Positions 17,677 to 25,798 of a stretch of 64,000 nucleotides of DNA are shown piece by piece (within the stretch, counting starts at the first letter, position 1; each line of letters begins with the position of its first letter). Source of the stretch: Natrialba aegyptia DSM 13077 (GTDB lineage Archaea > Halobacteriota > Halobacteria > Halobacteriales > Natrialbaceae); the NCBI RefSeq assembly GCF_000337535.1, contig NZ_AOIP01000017.1, positions 1 to 64,000 on the forward strand, given 5' to 3'. Under the pieces are notes generated by a model that saw only the letters and a program-made list of their open reading frames with translations, searched no databases and had not been told where the DNA came from. The position numbers were made by a program, and so were the translations under genes.

Positions 17677-19839
17677 ATGCAACAACCGAGAAAGACCGCG
17701 TCGGAGTCGACGCATTCGACGCCCGCGTTCGATACCGACGATTCGAACCACACTGCCTGTACAGCCGAGTCGACAACCGATCTCCTCACCGTCGAGGGCC
17801 TCCGGGTCCAGTTTCCGTCCCCCGACGAACCCGTTCGGGCCGTCGATGGCGTCTCCTTCGGCATTGCCGACGGCGAAATCGTCGGCCTCGTCGGCGAAAG
17901 CGGCTGTGGCAAGTCCGTCACCGCTCGTTCGATCATCGGACTCGACCCACCGGAGGCGGCCGTCCGCGGCTCCATCGAACTCGACGGTACCGACGTGACT
18001 GCCGCAAGTGAGCGACAACTCCGCCGACTCCGCGGAGATACCGTTTCGATGGTGTTTCAGAACTCGATGGAGACGCTCAACCCCGTCCTCGACATCGGCG
18101 AACAGATCGCCGAATCGACCAAGGTCCACGACCACCCCGACTCACAGCGTCTGCTCGATTACCTTCACGCACCCCTGTTCAGCAGCCGCGCCGACTGGCA
18201 CGAGCGCCGCGAACACGCGGCCGAACTCCTGGATCAGGTCGGCATCGCCAGCCCCGAAGAACGCGTCGACGACTATCCGCACGAACTCTCCGGCGGCCAG
18301 ATTCAGCGCGTCGCGATCGCACTCGCACTCGCATCGGACCCCGACTTGCTCATCGCCGACGAACCCACGACCGCGGTCGATGCAACCACGCAGGCACAAC
18401 TTCTCGATCGATTTCGACACCTCAACGACACCCGCGGGATGGCACTGCTCCTGATCACGCACGATCTCAGCGTCGTCGCCGAACTCTGTGACCGAGTCGT
18501 CGTCATGTATGCCGGGCAGGTAGTCGAAACCGGACCCGCAGGACGCGTTCTCCGCGATCCGAGCCATCCCTATACCCGGGCGTTGCTCAACTGTCTCCCA
18601 CAGCGCGTCGACCGCAACGAACGGTTGCCGACGATCGAGGGAGCAGTCCCCGACCCGACCGACGACCGTTCAGGGTGTCCGTTCGCGCCGCGGTGTGAAC
18701 GTGCGACCGACGACTGCCGACACGGCGACGTACCGACGATCGATCTCGGAGACGGCCGCGGCACTGCGACTTGTTACGATGTCGATGATAGCCGACCAGC
18801 GGCCCCCTACAACCGACCCGGGATCACCGTCACCGCCGGCGAGGACGAATCCGACCCGACTCGAGAACCGACGACCGCCGCCGAAACGCCCGCCGCCGAA
18901 ACGCCGAGTTCAGAATCGACGGCGCGCTCGTCGACGAGAGAGAAAACGCGACCGGAATCGACCGCCGACGGCGATCGGCAGCCGCTTGTCGAACTCGAGG
19001 GCGTTACGAAGCGGTACGCGACGGCGAACGGGCTCATCGATCGCCTGTTCGGAGCCACCGCCACTCGCCGTGCAGTCGCCGATGTCGACCTCGAGATACG
19101 CGCGGGAGAGACGCTCGGCCTCGTCGGCGAAACCGGCTGCGGGAAAACGACGCTCGCCGAACTCGTCACCGGGCTGGAGACGCCGACAGCCGGCGAGATT
19201 CGGTTCGGCGGGGACCCGGTAGGGGGCGTCGAGAGCCGCTCGGCCGAGACGCTCGCCGATGTCGGCGTCGTGTTTCAGAATCCGCGGTCGAGTCTCAACC
19301 CGCGACTGACCGTCGAGCAACTCGTCGCCGAACCGCTGCGCAGTCGGGGATGGTCGACGGGCCGTCGCAGAGAGCGCGTCCGGACCGTTCTCGATCGGGT
19401 CGGGCTCTCGGAGCATCGCGCAAGGAGCTATCCGCACGAACTCTCCGGCGGACAGGTCCAACGCGTTGCGATCGCACGTGCGATCGCTCCCGATCCGACG
19501 CTGATCGTCCTTGACGAACCGGTTTCCGCACTCGACGTGTCCGTTCAGGCCCGCATCCTCAACCTCCTCTCGGAACTGCAAGCCGAGTTCGGACTGACGT
19601 ACCTACTGATCTCCCACGACCTCGCCGTCGTCGAACACGTCGTGGATCGCGTCGCGGTAATGTCCCGCGGCGAATTGGTGGAGATCGGCCCCGTCGACCG
19701 GGTGTTCGATCAGCCGACACACCCGTACACGAAGACGTTGCTCGCCTCGATTCCGTCGCTTTCACCCGAGGAGACAACCGGTGTCCGACCGTCCGCGTCC
19801 GACGGCGTTAGTAGCTCTCTCGACCGACCGACGCGGTAG
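17677..19839 (+). CDS. Fused double ABC ATPase (DppD-DppF)
   Basis: 720 aa with two complete nucleotide-binding domains. Domain 1 (about 36-365) has Walker A GESGCGKS (73-80), LSGGQIQRVAIA and Walker B LLIADEPTTAVD. It ends with the oligopeptide/DppD C-terminal segment, including CPFAPRCERATDDC. A Thr/Glu/Pro-rich linker of about 50 aa follows. Domain 2 has GETGCGKTT, LSGGQVQRVAIA and LIVLDEPVSALD. In most systems the two ATPases are separate genes. The first ATG after the DppC stop was used; the longer open frame upstream reads through the permease genes out of register. Confidence 0.93.
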   Translation: MQQPRKTASESTHSTPAFDTDDSNHTACTAESTTDLLTVEGLRVQFPSPDEPVRAVDGVSFGIADGEIVGLVGESGCGKSVTARSIIGLDPPEAAVRGSIELDGTDVTAASERQLRRLRGDTVSMVFQNSMETLNPVLDIGEQIAESTKVHDHPDSQRLLDYLHAPLFSSRADWHERREHAAELLDQVGIASPEERVDDYPHELSGGQIQRVAIALALASDPDLLIADEPTTAVDATTQAQLLDRFRHLNDTRGMALLLITHDLSVVAELCDRVVVMYAGQVVETGPAGRVLRDPSHPYTRALLNCLPQRVDRNERLPTIEGAVPDPTDDRSGCPFAPRCERATDDCRHGDVPTIDLGDGRGTATCYDVDDSRPAAPYNRPGITVTAGEDESDPTREPTTAAETPAAETPSSESTARSSTREKTRPESTADGDRQPLVELEGVTKRYATANGLIDRLFGATATRRAVADVDLEIRAGETLGLVGETGCGKTTLAELVTGLETPTAGEIRFGGDPVGGVESRSAETLADVGVVFQNPRSSLNPRLTVEQLVAEPLRSRGWSTGRRRERVRTVLDRVGLSEHRARSYPHELSGGQVQRVAIARAIAPDPTLIVLDEPVSALDVSVQARILNLLSELQAEFGLTYLLISHDLAVVEHVVDRVAVMSRGELVEIGPVDRVFDQPTHPYTKTLLASIPSLSPEETTGVRPSASDGVSSSLDRPTR

Positions 19840-19898
19840 TTTTTGCCACCCGTGTCGACAACGGAAGGGTTTACCTGCTCCGCCCGATTGTCTCGCGC

Positions 19899-21485
19899 AT
19901 GAACGTGCTCGTCACGGACCCCATCGCGGACGCGGGTCTTGACGTACTCAGAGACGCCGGCCACGAGGTCGAAACGGGCTACGAACTCGAGGGCGAGGCC
20001 CTTCTCGAAGCGGTCTCGGACGCCAACGGACTCATCGTTCGATCCGGGACGGAGGTCACCGAAGAAGTACTCGAAGCCGCCGACGACCTGGTTATCGTCG
20101 GCCGCGCCGGGATCGGCGTCGACAACATCGACATCGACGCCGCAACCGACCACGGCGTCATCGTCGCCAACGCACCGGAAGGCAACGTTCGCGCCGCCGC
20201 AGAGCACACCGTCGCCATGACCTTCGCCGCCGCCCGCTCGATCCCCCAGGCCCACATCCGCCTCACGGACGGCGAGTGGGCAAAAAGCGAGTACCTCGGA
20301 GCCGAACTCGACGGCAAAACCCTCGGCGTCGTCGGCCTCGGCCGCGTCGGTCAGGAAGTCGCCAAAAAACTCGACTCGCTCGGCATGGACATCGTCGCCT
20401 TCGATCCCTACATCTCCGAGGAACGCGCCGACCGCCTCGGCGCCGAACTCGTCGAGTTCGACGACTGCCTCGCACGCGCCGACTTCCTCACCATCCACAC
20501 GCCGCTGACCCCCGAAACCGAAGGCATGATCGGCGAGGCTGAACTCGACCTCCTCGAAGACGGCTACGTCATCAACGTCGGCCGCGGCGGCATCATCCAG
20601 GAGGATGCACTCGCCGCGAAGGTCGAAGACAGCACGCTCGCCGGAGCAGCGCTCGACGTGTTCGCGGAGGAACCGCTGCCCGCCGAGTCGCCGCTGCTCG
20701 AACACGAGGACGTTATCGTCACGCCCCACCTGGGTGCGTCGACCGAGGCCGCCCAGGAGAACGTCGCGACCTCGACGGCCGAACAGGTCAACGCAGCCCT
20801 CTCTGAGGAGCCGGTCGCAAACGCGCTCAACGCCCCCTCGATCGACGAGAGCGCGTTCCCCCGCGTCGAACCGTACATCGAAATCGCCGAGACCGCCGGC
20901 AAGGTCGCCGCCCAGTTGCTCGACGGCCGCATCGAAACCGTCGAGGTCACCTACGAGGGCGAGATCACCGACGAGGACATCGAGTTCGTCACGGCGTCGG
21001 CACTGAAGGGCGTCTTCGAGCCGCTCGAGTGGCAGGTCAACGCGGTTAACGCGCCCCAGATCGCCGAGGATCGCGGCGTCGACGTGACCGAATCGAAGAC
21101 CCACCAGGCCGCGGACTTCCAGAGCCTGATCTCCGTGACGGTCGGTAACGACGAGGACGAGATCTCCGTCGACGGAACGCTCTTCGCCGGCGACGACCCG
21201 CGGATCGTCCGCGTCGACGGCTACCGGGTCGACGCCATCCCGCACGGGAAGATGGTCGTCACGCGTAACACGGACGAGCCGGGCGTCATCGGCCTGATCG
21301 GCTCCGTCATGGGCAAACACGGCGTCAACATCGCCGGCATGTTCAACGCCCGCGAAGCCCACGGCAGCGAGGCGCTGACGGTGTACAACGTCGACAGCCA
21401 GGTTCCCGACGCGGCGAAGGACGAACTCAACGAGGACGAGCGGATCATCGGCGTCGACTACATTACGCTGAACGGCCAGAACTGA
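19899..21485 (+). CDS. serA: D-3-phosphoglycerate dehydrogenase
   Basis: 528 aa, the long form. The N-terminal catalytic and NAD-binding domains carry GLGRVG (146-151) and the catalytic R229 (VGRGGI), E258 (FAEEP) and H277 (TPHLGAST). These are followed by the intervening (ASB) domain and a C-terminal ACT domain starting near 450 (GKMVVTRNTDEPGVIGLIG). The ACT and intervening domains suggest feedback control by serine, as in bacterial long-form enzymes. It makes 3-phosphohydroxypyruvate, the first step of serine synthesis. The start codon lies in TCTCGCGCATG; no strong ribosome site is visible. Confidence 0.95.
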   Translation: MNVLVTDPIADAGLDVLRDAGHEVETGYELEGEALLEAVSDANGLIVRSGTEVTEEVLEAADDLVIVGRAGIGVDNIDIDAATDHGVIVANAPEGNVRAAAEHTVAMTFAAARSIPQAHIRLTDGEWAKSEYLGAELDGKTLGVVGLGRVGQEVAKKLDSLGMDIVAFDPYISEERADRLGAELVEFDDCLARADFLTIHTPLTPETEGMIGEAELDLLEDGYVINVGRGGIIQEDALAAKVEDSTLAGAALDVFAEEPLPAESPLLEHEDVIVTPHLGASTEAAQENVATSTAEQVNAALSEEPVANALNAPSIDESAFPRVEPYIEIAETAGKVAAQLLDGRIETVEVTYEGEITDEDIEFVTASALKGVFEPLEWQVNAVNAPQIAEDRGVDVTESKTHQAADFQSLISVTVGNDEDEISVDGTLFAGDDPRIVRVDGYRVDAIPHGKMVVTRNTDEPGVIGLIGSVMGKHGVNIAGMFNAREAHGSEALTVYNVDSQVPDAAKDELNEDERIIGVDYITLNGQN

Positions 21486-21573
21486 GCCTGAGGCTGAACG
21501 GCCAGATCTAAGCCGCATTGCACTCGATAGCCGGCGTTCAGATTCGAATCGCTGCTCCGGCGACCGTTGAACG

Positions 21574-22518
21574 TTATTCCGACTGGGATTCCTGGTCCTG
21601 TTCCGCCGACGGCGACTGCTCCGGCGTCTCCGGCGGCTCCGGTGCCGACCCCGTGATCGTCACCGTCCGCCCCTCGACGCTACTCTCGTGAACGTCGCTC
21701 GTAATTCCTTCGAGTTCGGCCACGACTTCGTCGGTCAGGTCGGTGCCCGGCTCGAGGATGAAGACCCAGGTCATGGTATCCGCCATCGGCGTCTCGCTGG
21801 AGACGCCCCAGATGTATATTTCGTCGAGCGTGACCGCATCGCCCGCTGGAGCGTTGTATTCGCCGGTAACGGTCGTCTCGTGCGGAAGTTGTCTGAAGAG
21901 GTGGGTGAACTCCTGGTCGACGTCTTCGAGGCGGTCGTGGTCGCCGTTGTGGGCGTCGATCCGCTCCTCGTAATCCGGCCCGACGACGATGGTCTCGTTG
22001 CTCACCGCGATGTCGCGCCGTCCAGACGAGTTCGGAATCGCGCCGTCGATGACGGCGAAGTCCGCGTACTCCTCGACGAACTCGTACTCGTCGTCGCCCT
22101 CGACGCCGTCGACGATGGCCTGCTTGTCGAACGAGCCGAAGAAGACCTGCGTGAGCGACTGGATCAGGTGTGCATCGACGGTGTCGGCGGAGACGCCGAA
22201 GTACTCCGGGAAGACGGAGGAGAAATCGGTGTCTTCGGGGAACGACTCGGTGTAGTCGAAGCGTCGGTTACCGCCGTTGAACGGGTCTGCGTCGGTCAGC
22301 CACGTTCGGAAGGCGGCGGCCTCGTCCCAATTCGCGTCGATGTCGCGGTCCGGGATGTCCCGGTCGAGGCCGTCCTGTTCGCCGTTGCCGTCAGTGCTGT
22401 TTCCGTCATCTTGATTGCCGTTCCCGGTATCTTTGGAGTCGTTACTGCCCATACAGCCCGCCAGTCCGACTGCGAGAAGCCCGATGACGCCGCGGCGCGT
22501 GACCGTTGAAGATGCCAT
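21574..22518 (-). CDS. Tat lipoprotein of unknown function
   Basis: 314 aa. The ATG at 22518 gives MASSTVTRRGVIGLLAVGLAGC, a Tat signal with lipobox Cys22. The upstream in-frame start adds six residues and is not needed. A Gly-Asn-Asp-rich linker (GNGNQDDGNSTDGNGEQDG) precedes an alpha/beta domain of about 220 aa with many Asp and Phe residues, and the C-terminus is a Pro/Glu/Ser tail. I do not recognise the family, though similar proteins occur in haloarchaea. It is divergent from the RNA element at 22.7 kb. Confidence 0.82.
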   Translation of the reverse strand: MASSTVTRRGVIGLLAVGLAGCMGSNDSKDTGNGNQDDGNSTDGNGEQDGLDRDIPDRDIDANWDEAAAFRTWLTDADPFNGGNRRFDYTESFPEDTDFSSVFPEYFGVSADTVDAHLIQSLTQVFFGSFDKQAIVDGVEGDDEYEFVEEYADFAVIDGAIPNSSGRRDIAVSNETIVVGPDYEERIDAHNGDHDRLEDVDQEFTHLFRQLPHETTVTGEYNAPAGDAVTLDEIYIWGVSSETPMADTMTWVFILEPGTDLTDEVVAELEGITSDVHESSVEGRTVTITGSAPEPPETPEQSPSAEQDQESQSE

Positions 22519-22694
22519 GTCTCTGGTAGGCGTCAATCACGGGCAGACGGATAATGACTCGTGACTGTCTATCCGCGTGAGAACGTCCGTAATGTTAAGG
22601 TGTCTCGTAGCGCTGCAGGCGCTGGTGGGGCGCGAACGCGGACCGCACATCGGGCGCAGTCCGCGCCGAGCGACGTTCCGAGCGGGTAACAGTA

Positions 22695-22702
22695 GGTATA
22701 AG
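22695..22702 (+). promoter_or_regulatory. TATA box upstream of candidate RNA
   Basis: GGTATAAG lies about 26 nt before 22722, where the folded element begins, so a transcript could start just there. AT content is locally high. Confidence 0.45.
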
Positions 22703-22720
22703 CCGCTATAGATCAACAAT

Positions 22721-22830
22721 TAGACCGGAAGCCACACTCCAGAGTGGGGACAACCGCGCAAGCGGAAATGTCCCGGGTGCTAGGCCCACCCGAGACGTGG
22801 CTTCCAAGTTTGCACCACTTCGAAGCCATG
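22721..22830 (+). ncRNA. Candidate structured RNA with alternative helices
   Basis: Helix P1 is GGAAGCCAC (22727-22735) with GTGGCTTCC (22797-22805), perfect over 9 bp. It encloses three arms: CACU/AGUG near 22734-22745; GGGACA/TGTCCC around a CCGC-GCAA-GCGG stem with a GNRA loop; and GGGTG/CACCC. The 3' strand of P1 can instead form a hairpin with 22817-22828: TGGCTTC-C-AAGT against ACTT-C-GAAGCCA, 11 pairs with one C-C mismatch. Two exclusive folds plus a TATA box upstream resemble a riboswitch or attenuator leading to the zinc-ribbon gene at 22970. It does not match tRNA, RNase P RNA, SRP RNA or 5S RNA as I know them. Confidence 0.5.
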
Positions 22831-22846
22831 ACCTGGTTCATTCTAC

Positions 22847-22864
22847 CGGGATATAAACGTCCCG
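22847..22864 (+). promoter_or_regulatory. TATA-containing small hairpin before the zinc-ribbon gene
   Basis: CGGGA (22847-22851) pairs with TCCCG (22860-22864) and the loop is TATAAACG. The loop reads as a possible TATA box (ATATAAAC) for the gene at 22970, with a leader of about 90 nt. Alternatively it is a further hairpin of the RNA element. Confidence 0.35.
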
Positions 22865-22969
22865 ACAGATTGACGAATACGCGGGAGAATCAGTGGCATC
22901 CGCCGGGTTTGAATCTGACAAGAATAAGAGAAATACGGCCAACAACTGAGGCGGGTCGAGGTGAGCCCG

Positions 22970-23140
22970 ATGTGTGATCGCGATCCACCCGATGACGCTG
23001 AGCGGCCGAACGTCCTCTCACTGTCTACCTGTCCGGTGTGCGGCGGGTCGATCACTCGCGTAACAGTTCACAGCCCCTCCAAGGCCGTTTCGACCCCCTG
23101 TGGCTGTCAGTTTCCGCCCGCCGGTCTCGAGTTCGAGTAG
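22970..23140 (+). CDS. 56-aa zinc-ribbon micro-protein
   Basis: A short gene from ATG 22970 to TAG 23138-23140. The product has MCDRDPPDD, then a CPVCGG knuckle, then PCGCQF, which gives four closely arranged Cys ligands for a zinc ribbon of the kind found in haloarchaeal micro-proteins. The ribosome binding site GAGGTGA lies at 22958-22964, a perfect distance from the ATG, which is unusual here because most genes look leaderless. The predicted long leader contains the structured RNA at 22721-22830. The hisI gene follows 126 nt downstream. Confidence 0.75.
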   Translation: MCDRDPPDDAERPNVLSLSTCPVCGGSITRVTVHSPSKAVSTPCGCQFPPAGLEFE

Positions 23141-23266
23141 CCGGTCGCGTCCGCAGTATCCACAGCCAGTCGGTACCGAACAGGTTCGGGTATCCAGTGC
23201 CCGCGTGCGCGATGTGCGATCGGTAGCGGCAAAAGACCTATCGGCCCAACGGCCAACCCATCACTT

Positions 23267-23680
23267 ATGAACGACAATGCCGACGTCGCGGTCGAGTTCG
23301 ACGACGACGGACTCGTTCCCGCCGTCGCACAGGACGCCGAAACGGGCGACGTACTCATGCTCGCGTACGTCTCCCAGGAAGCGCTCGATCGAACACGGGA
23401 AACCGGCCGCGCACACTACTACTCGCGCAGCCGAGACGAACTCTGGGAGAAAGGGGCAACGAGCGGTCACGTCCAGACCGTCCGGGAGGTACGCGTCGAC
23501 TGCGACGCCGATACCCTCCTCTATCTGGTCGAGCAGGACGGCGGCGCGTGCCACACCGGCTACCGCTCGTGTTTCTACCGGACCATCGAGGGCGATGTCG
23601 TCGGCGAGCGGGTGTTCGATCCGGATGCTGTCTACGACGCGGACGCAGACGGCGAGGAAACGACCGAAACCGAGGGCTAA
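23267..23680 (+). CDS. hisI: Phosphoribosyl-AMP cyclohydrolase
   Basis: 137 aa, the stand-alone archaeal form. The signature regions include [34 protein letters not shown], the zinc/magnesium motif [11 protein letters not shown] and [12 protein letters not shown] with its Cys and His ligands. It opens the purine ring of PR-AMP in histidine synthesis. Other his genes are not nearby. A 20-residue acidic tail ends it. It is 9 nt ahead of the next gene and therefore probably co-transcribed with it. Confidence 0.95.
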   Translation: MNDNADVAVEFDDDGLVPAVAQDAETGDVLMLAYVSQEALDRTRETGRAHYYSRSRDELWEKGATSGHVQTVREVRVDCDADTLLYLVEQDGGACHTGYRSCFYRTIEGDVVGERVFDPDAVYDADADGEETTETEG

Positions 23681-23689
23681 CACGGGCGA

Positions 23690-24850
23690 ATGAGCGAACG
23701 CGTCCACCCCGCCGCCGACGTCGGCGACGAGACACCTACACCCCTCGAAGCGCTCGAAGCGGCCAGAGAACGGCTCGAGCAGGCAAATCGGCGCATCGAG
23801 GACCACGGCAGCGACGCCGTCGCCGAGGCCGCCGAAGCCTACCGCAACGCGGACGAACTCCTGACCGAGTACGTCGACCGAGCCACCGGCACCGGCCGCG
23901 AGAACTTCCAAGCCTACGTCGAACTCGAGGGCCAGTTCTCGACGCTGGTCGAAAGCCTCCCCGACGACCTGAAAGCGCGCGCGGCGTTCGACGACGCACT
24001 CGACGCGATCGACAAACGCCGTCTCAGCGAAAGCGACTTCGAACGCGCACACGACGCCCTCGAACCCGCCGCCCAGTACGCCGACCTGCTCGACGAACGC
24101 GAAGCCGCCCGCGAGGCTCTCGACGACGCCCGAACCGTCGCCGCCAAGCGCCGCCGCGAACTCGACGACGAGATCGGCGAGCGCGAACGACTCGTCGAAC
24201 TCGGGACCGCCGATCTCGATGCCCCGGTCGAGCGGTTGCGAGACCCGATCGAGCGCTACAACGAGGCGGTCCGCGAGGCGTTCTCGGCGTATCTACACGA
24301 GACGTCGGCTCGCGATGTCTTCACCCTCCTCGAACGAAGCCAGTGGTACCCCTTCGTCGAGTTCAGACAGCCGCCCGCAGACCTGCGCGAGTACGTCGAA
24401 GAGAGCGCCGACGGCGAGGACACGATCCCGGAACTGCTCAAGTTCGCCGACTACTCGCGGTCGAAACTCGAGCACTACGTCGAGAGCGCGGACGTGCTCA
24501 AACGTCGGGTTGCGACCCAGCAGACCTATCTCGACGGAATCGACGCCGAGCCGCTGACCGTCGAGTGGCCGCCCGGTCCCGCCGGCGCGCTCCGACGCCG
24601 AGTCCGGGAGTATCGCCCGTTCGTCGCCCGCGTCGCCGACGAGGAGACGGTCGATCGACTCCGAGCGGTCCGCGAGTGCACGTTCGAGGACGAGTACGAC
24701 CGCCTCCAGACGGCCGCTCAGGCGGTCGTCCGGCTCACGCCCGACGAGCGCGAGCAACTCGCAAGCGGCGCACTCGACGCTGAACTCGAGGCGCTACGAG
24801 AGGAGCAGGCTGCGCTCGAAGCCGCACTCGAGGTCGACGATCCGGTATAA
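23690..24850 (+). CDS. Coiled-coil protein, DUF7118 type
   Basis: 386 aa, mostly helical with long heptad-like Ala/Glu/Leu/Arg stretches (ALEAARERLEQANRRIED, LDEREAAREALDDARTVAAKRRRELDDEI). It has a conserved-looking core around 215-330 (FTLLERSQWYPFVEFRQPP, LLKFADYSRSKLEHYV). From memory it matches a haloarchaeal family called DUF7118. No enzyme or DNA-binding motif is visible. It is 9 nt after hisI; its role is unknown. Confidence 0.85.
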   Translation: MSERVHPAADVGDETPTPLEALEAARERLEQANRRIEDHGSDAVAEAAEAYRNADELLTEYVDRATGTGRENFQAYVELEGQFSTLVESLPDDLKARAAFDDALDAIDKRRLSESDFERAHDALEPAAQYADLLDEREAAREALDDARTVAAKRRRELDDEIGERERLVELGTADLDAPVERLRDPIERYNEAVREAFSAYLHETSARDVFTLLERSQWYPFVEFRQPPADLREYVEESADGEDTIPELLKFADYSRSKLEHYVESADVLKRRVATQQTYLDGIDAEPLTVEWPPGPAGALRRRVREYRPFVARVADEETVDRLRAVRECTFEDEYDRLQTAAQAVVRLTPDEREQLASGALDAELEALREEQAALEAALEVDDPV

Positions 24851-24923
24851 CGCGGTTCGAGACTGCGGCTGTGACGGGGTTTGAAACACAGTTTCGCTTA
24901 ATGAGCAGTGAGTATCGGAGATC

Positions 24924-24979
24924 GATCATCGAGAAGCGAGAAACGAGAAGCGAGAAGCGAGAAGTGAGCATCGAGCATC
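24924..24979. repeat. Heptamer tandem repeat GAGAAGC
   Basis: Eight consecutive 7-bp units, five of them variants of GAGAAGC (24931-24965), are flanked by GATCATC and GAGCATC units. It lies in the 131-bp gap between two convergent genes. It is not coding. Confidence 0.75.
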
Positions 24980-24981
24980 GA

Positions 24982-25209
24982 TCAGTCGTCAGGACTCGTC
25001 CCGTTTTCCGCCGCGAGTTCACCCGGTTCGAAAATGTCCTCGATCGGGCAGTCGAAGTACGCGGCGAGTTCGAACGCGAGTTCGAGCGAGGGGTCGTATC
25101 GCTCGCGTTCGATCGCGTTGATCGTCTGTCGGGTGACGTCGACGGCCGCGGCGAGGTCACCCTGGCTCAGGTCGGCCCGTTCGCGGCGGGTCCGAAGGTC
25201 GTTTTGCAT
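24982..25209 (-). CDS. XRE-family HTH regulator, small
   Basis: 75 aa from ATG 25209. It is a single Cro/C1-type helix-turn-helix: LRTRRERADLSQGDLAAAVD, TRQTINAIERERYDPSLELAF, then FDCPIEDIFEPGE. This short type acts as a dimeric repressor. It begins 4 nt after the stop of the upstream membrane-protein gene, so the two form an operon. The protein is closely similar to that at 59419-59616, in the same gene arrangement. It probably represses its own operon. Confidence 0.92.
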   Translation of the reverse strand: MQNDLRTRRERADLSQGDLAAAVDVTRQTINAIERERYDPSLELAFELAAYFDCPIEDIFEPGELAAENGTSPDD

Positions 25210-25213
25210 ACTG

Positions 25214-25618
25214 TTACGCTCGGAACCGGACGTACGTGTACGTACCGCCCCAGAGCAGCCAGAACGCACACCACGCCCAGAAGACGGAGAGGAGTTCCGA
25301 ACTCCAGGTGAACCGCCCGAGGAGTTCGAGCGTCCACAGCGAGACGAAGACGGCGAAGCCGCCGAATCCGATCGCCGTCAGGACGAGGTCGCTCGTGCGA
25401 GCGGCCAGCGCCTCGTCGCGTTCGTCATAGACCGGCTGCGGTGACGCTCGCGGGATCGTGACGCCGACGGCAAACGCGGCGACGTAGACGACAGTGCCGA
25501 TCAGCGCCTCGCCGACGGCGACCCCGAGGAGGAGCGCGGCGATGCCGACGACGTAACTCGCGTTCGACGCTCTACGGTACGTCCGGGAACTGAACTCGGA
25601 AATTGGGAGTGCGGTCAT
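25214..25618 (-). CDS. DUF2178-like four-helix membrane protein
   Basis: 134 aa with four predicted helices in two pairs: NASYVVGIAALLLGVAVGEALIG, VVYVAAFAVGV, then LVLTAIGFGGFAVFVSLWTL and LLSVFWAWCAFWLLWGGTY. A short loop, PQPVYDERDEALAARTSD, links the pairs. DERD(E) followed by a small-residue helix is characteristic of DUF2178 proteins, which accompany XRE regulators in archaea and bacteria. It starts the two-gene unit with the regulator at 24982. The function is unknown, perhaps membrane or drug stress sensing. Confidence 0.85.
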   Translation of the reverse strand: MTALPISEFSSRTYRRASNASYVVGIAALLLGVAVGEALIGTVVYVAAFAVGVTIPRASPQPVYDERDEALAARTSDLVLTAIGFGGFAVFVSLWTLELLGRFTWSSELLSVFWAWCAFWLLWGGTYTYVRFRA

Positions 25619-25651
25619 GGGTGGTCTCGGCGGGAACGGTGGAAAGTTCCC

Positions 25652-25662
25652 TTTACAGTAAA
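25652..25662. promoter_or_regulatory. Palindrome TTTACaGTAAA, likely operator
   Basis: A perfect 5+1+5 inverted repeat about 39 nt upstream of the membrane-protein ATG (25618), overlapping the place expected for BRE/TATA on the minus strand. It is a plausible binding site of the XRE regulator encoded second in this operon (autoregulation). Confidence 0.45.
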
Positions 25663-25798
25663 GGATGTTTTACACCCTTATGAAACTAGCCACTAGTCGG
25701 ATTTCTGTCAGTGGATCGACCCCGGACGAGACCACCAAAGGTGGGCAGAATCGACGGCCGAGCACGGAGTTTTCACTGTCGGTCGCATAACGTCGGCC

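Noticed and set aside
22721-22830. tRNA-Trp, RNase P RNA or SRP RNA
   Set aside because: No T-arm, no conserved RNase P or SRP motifs, and the length does not fit.
22744-22977. 77-aa plus-strand ORF over the structured RNA
   Set aside because: Starts with GTG, has few acidic residues, and covers paired stems; the RNA reading and the 22970 gene explain it better.
24924-24979. CRISPR or regulatory direct repeats
   Set aside because: No spacers and placed between convergent gene ends; simple repeat.
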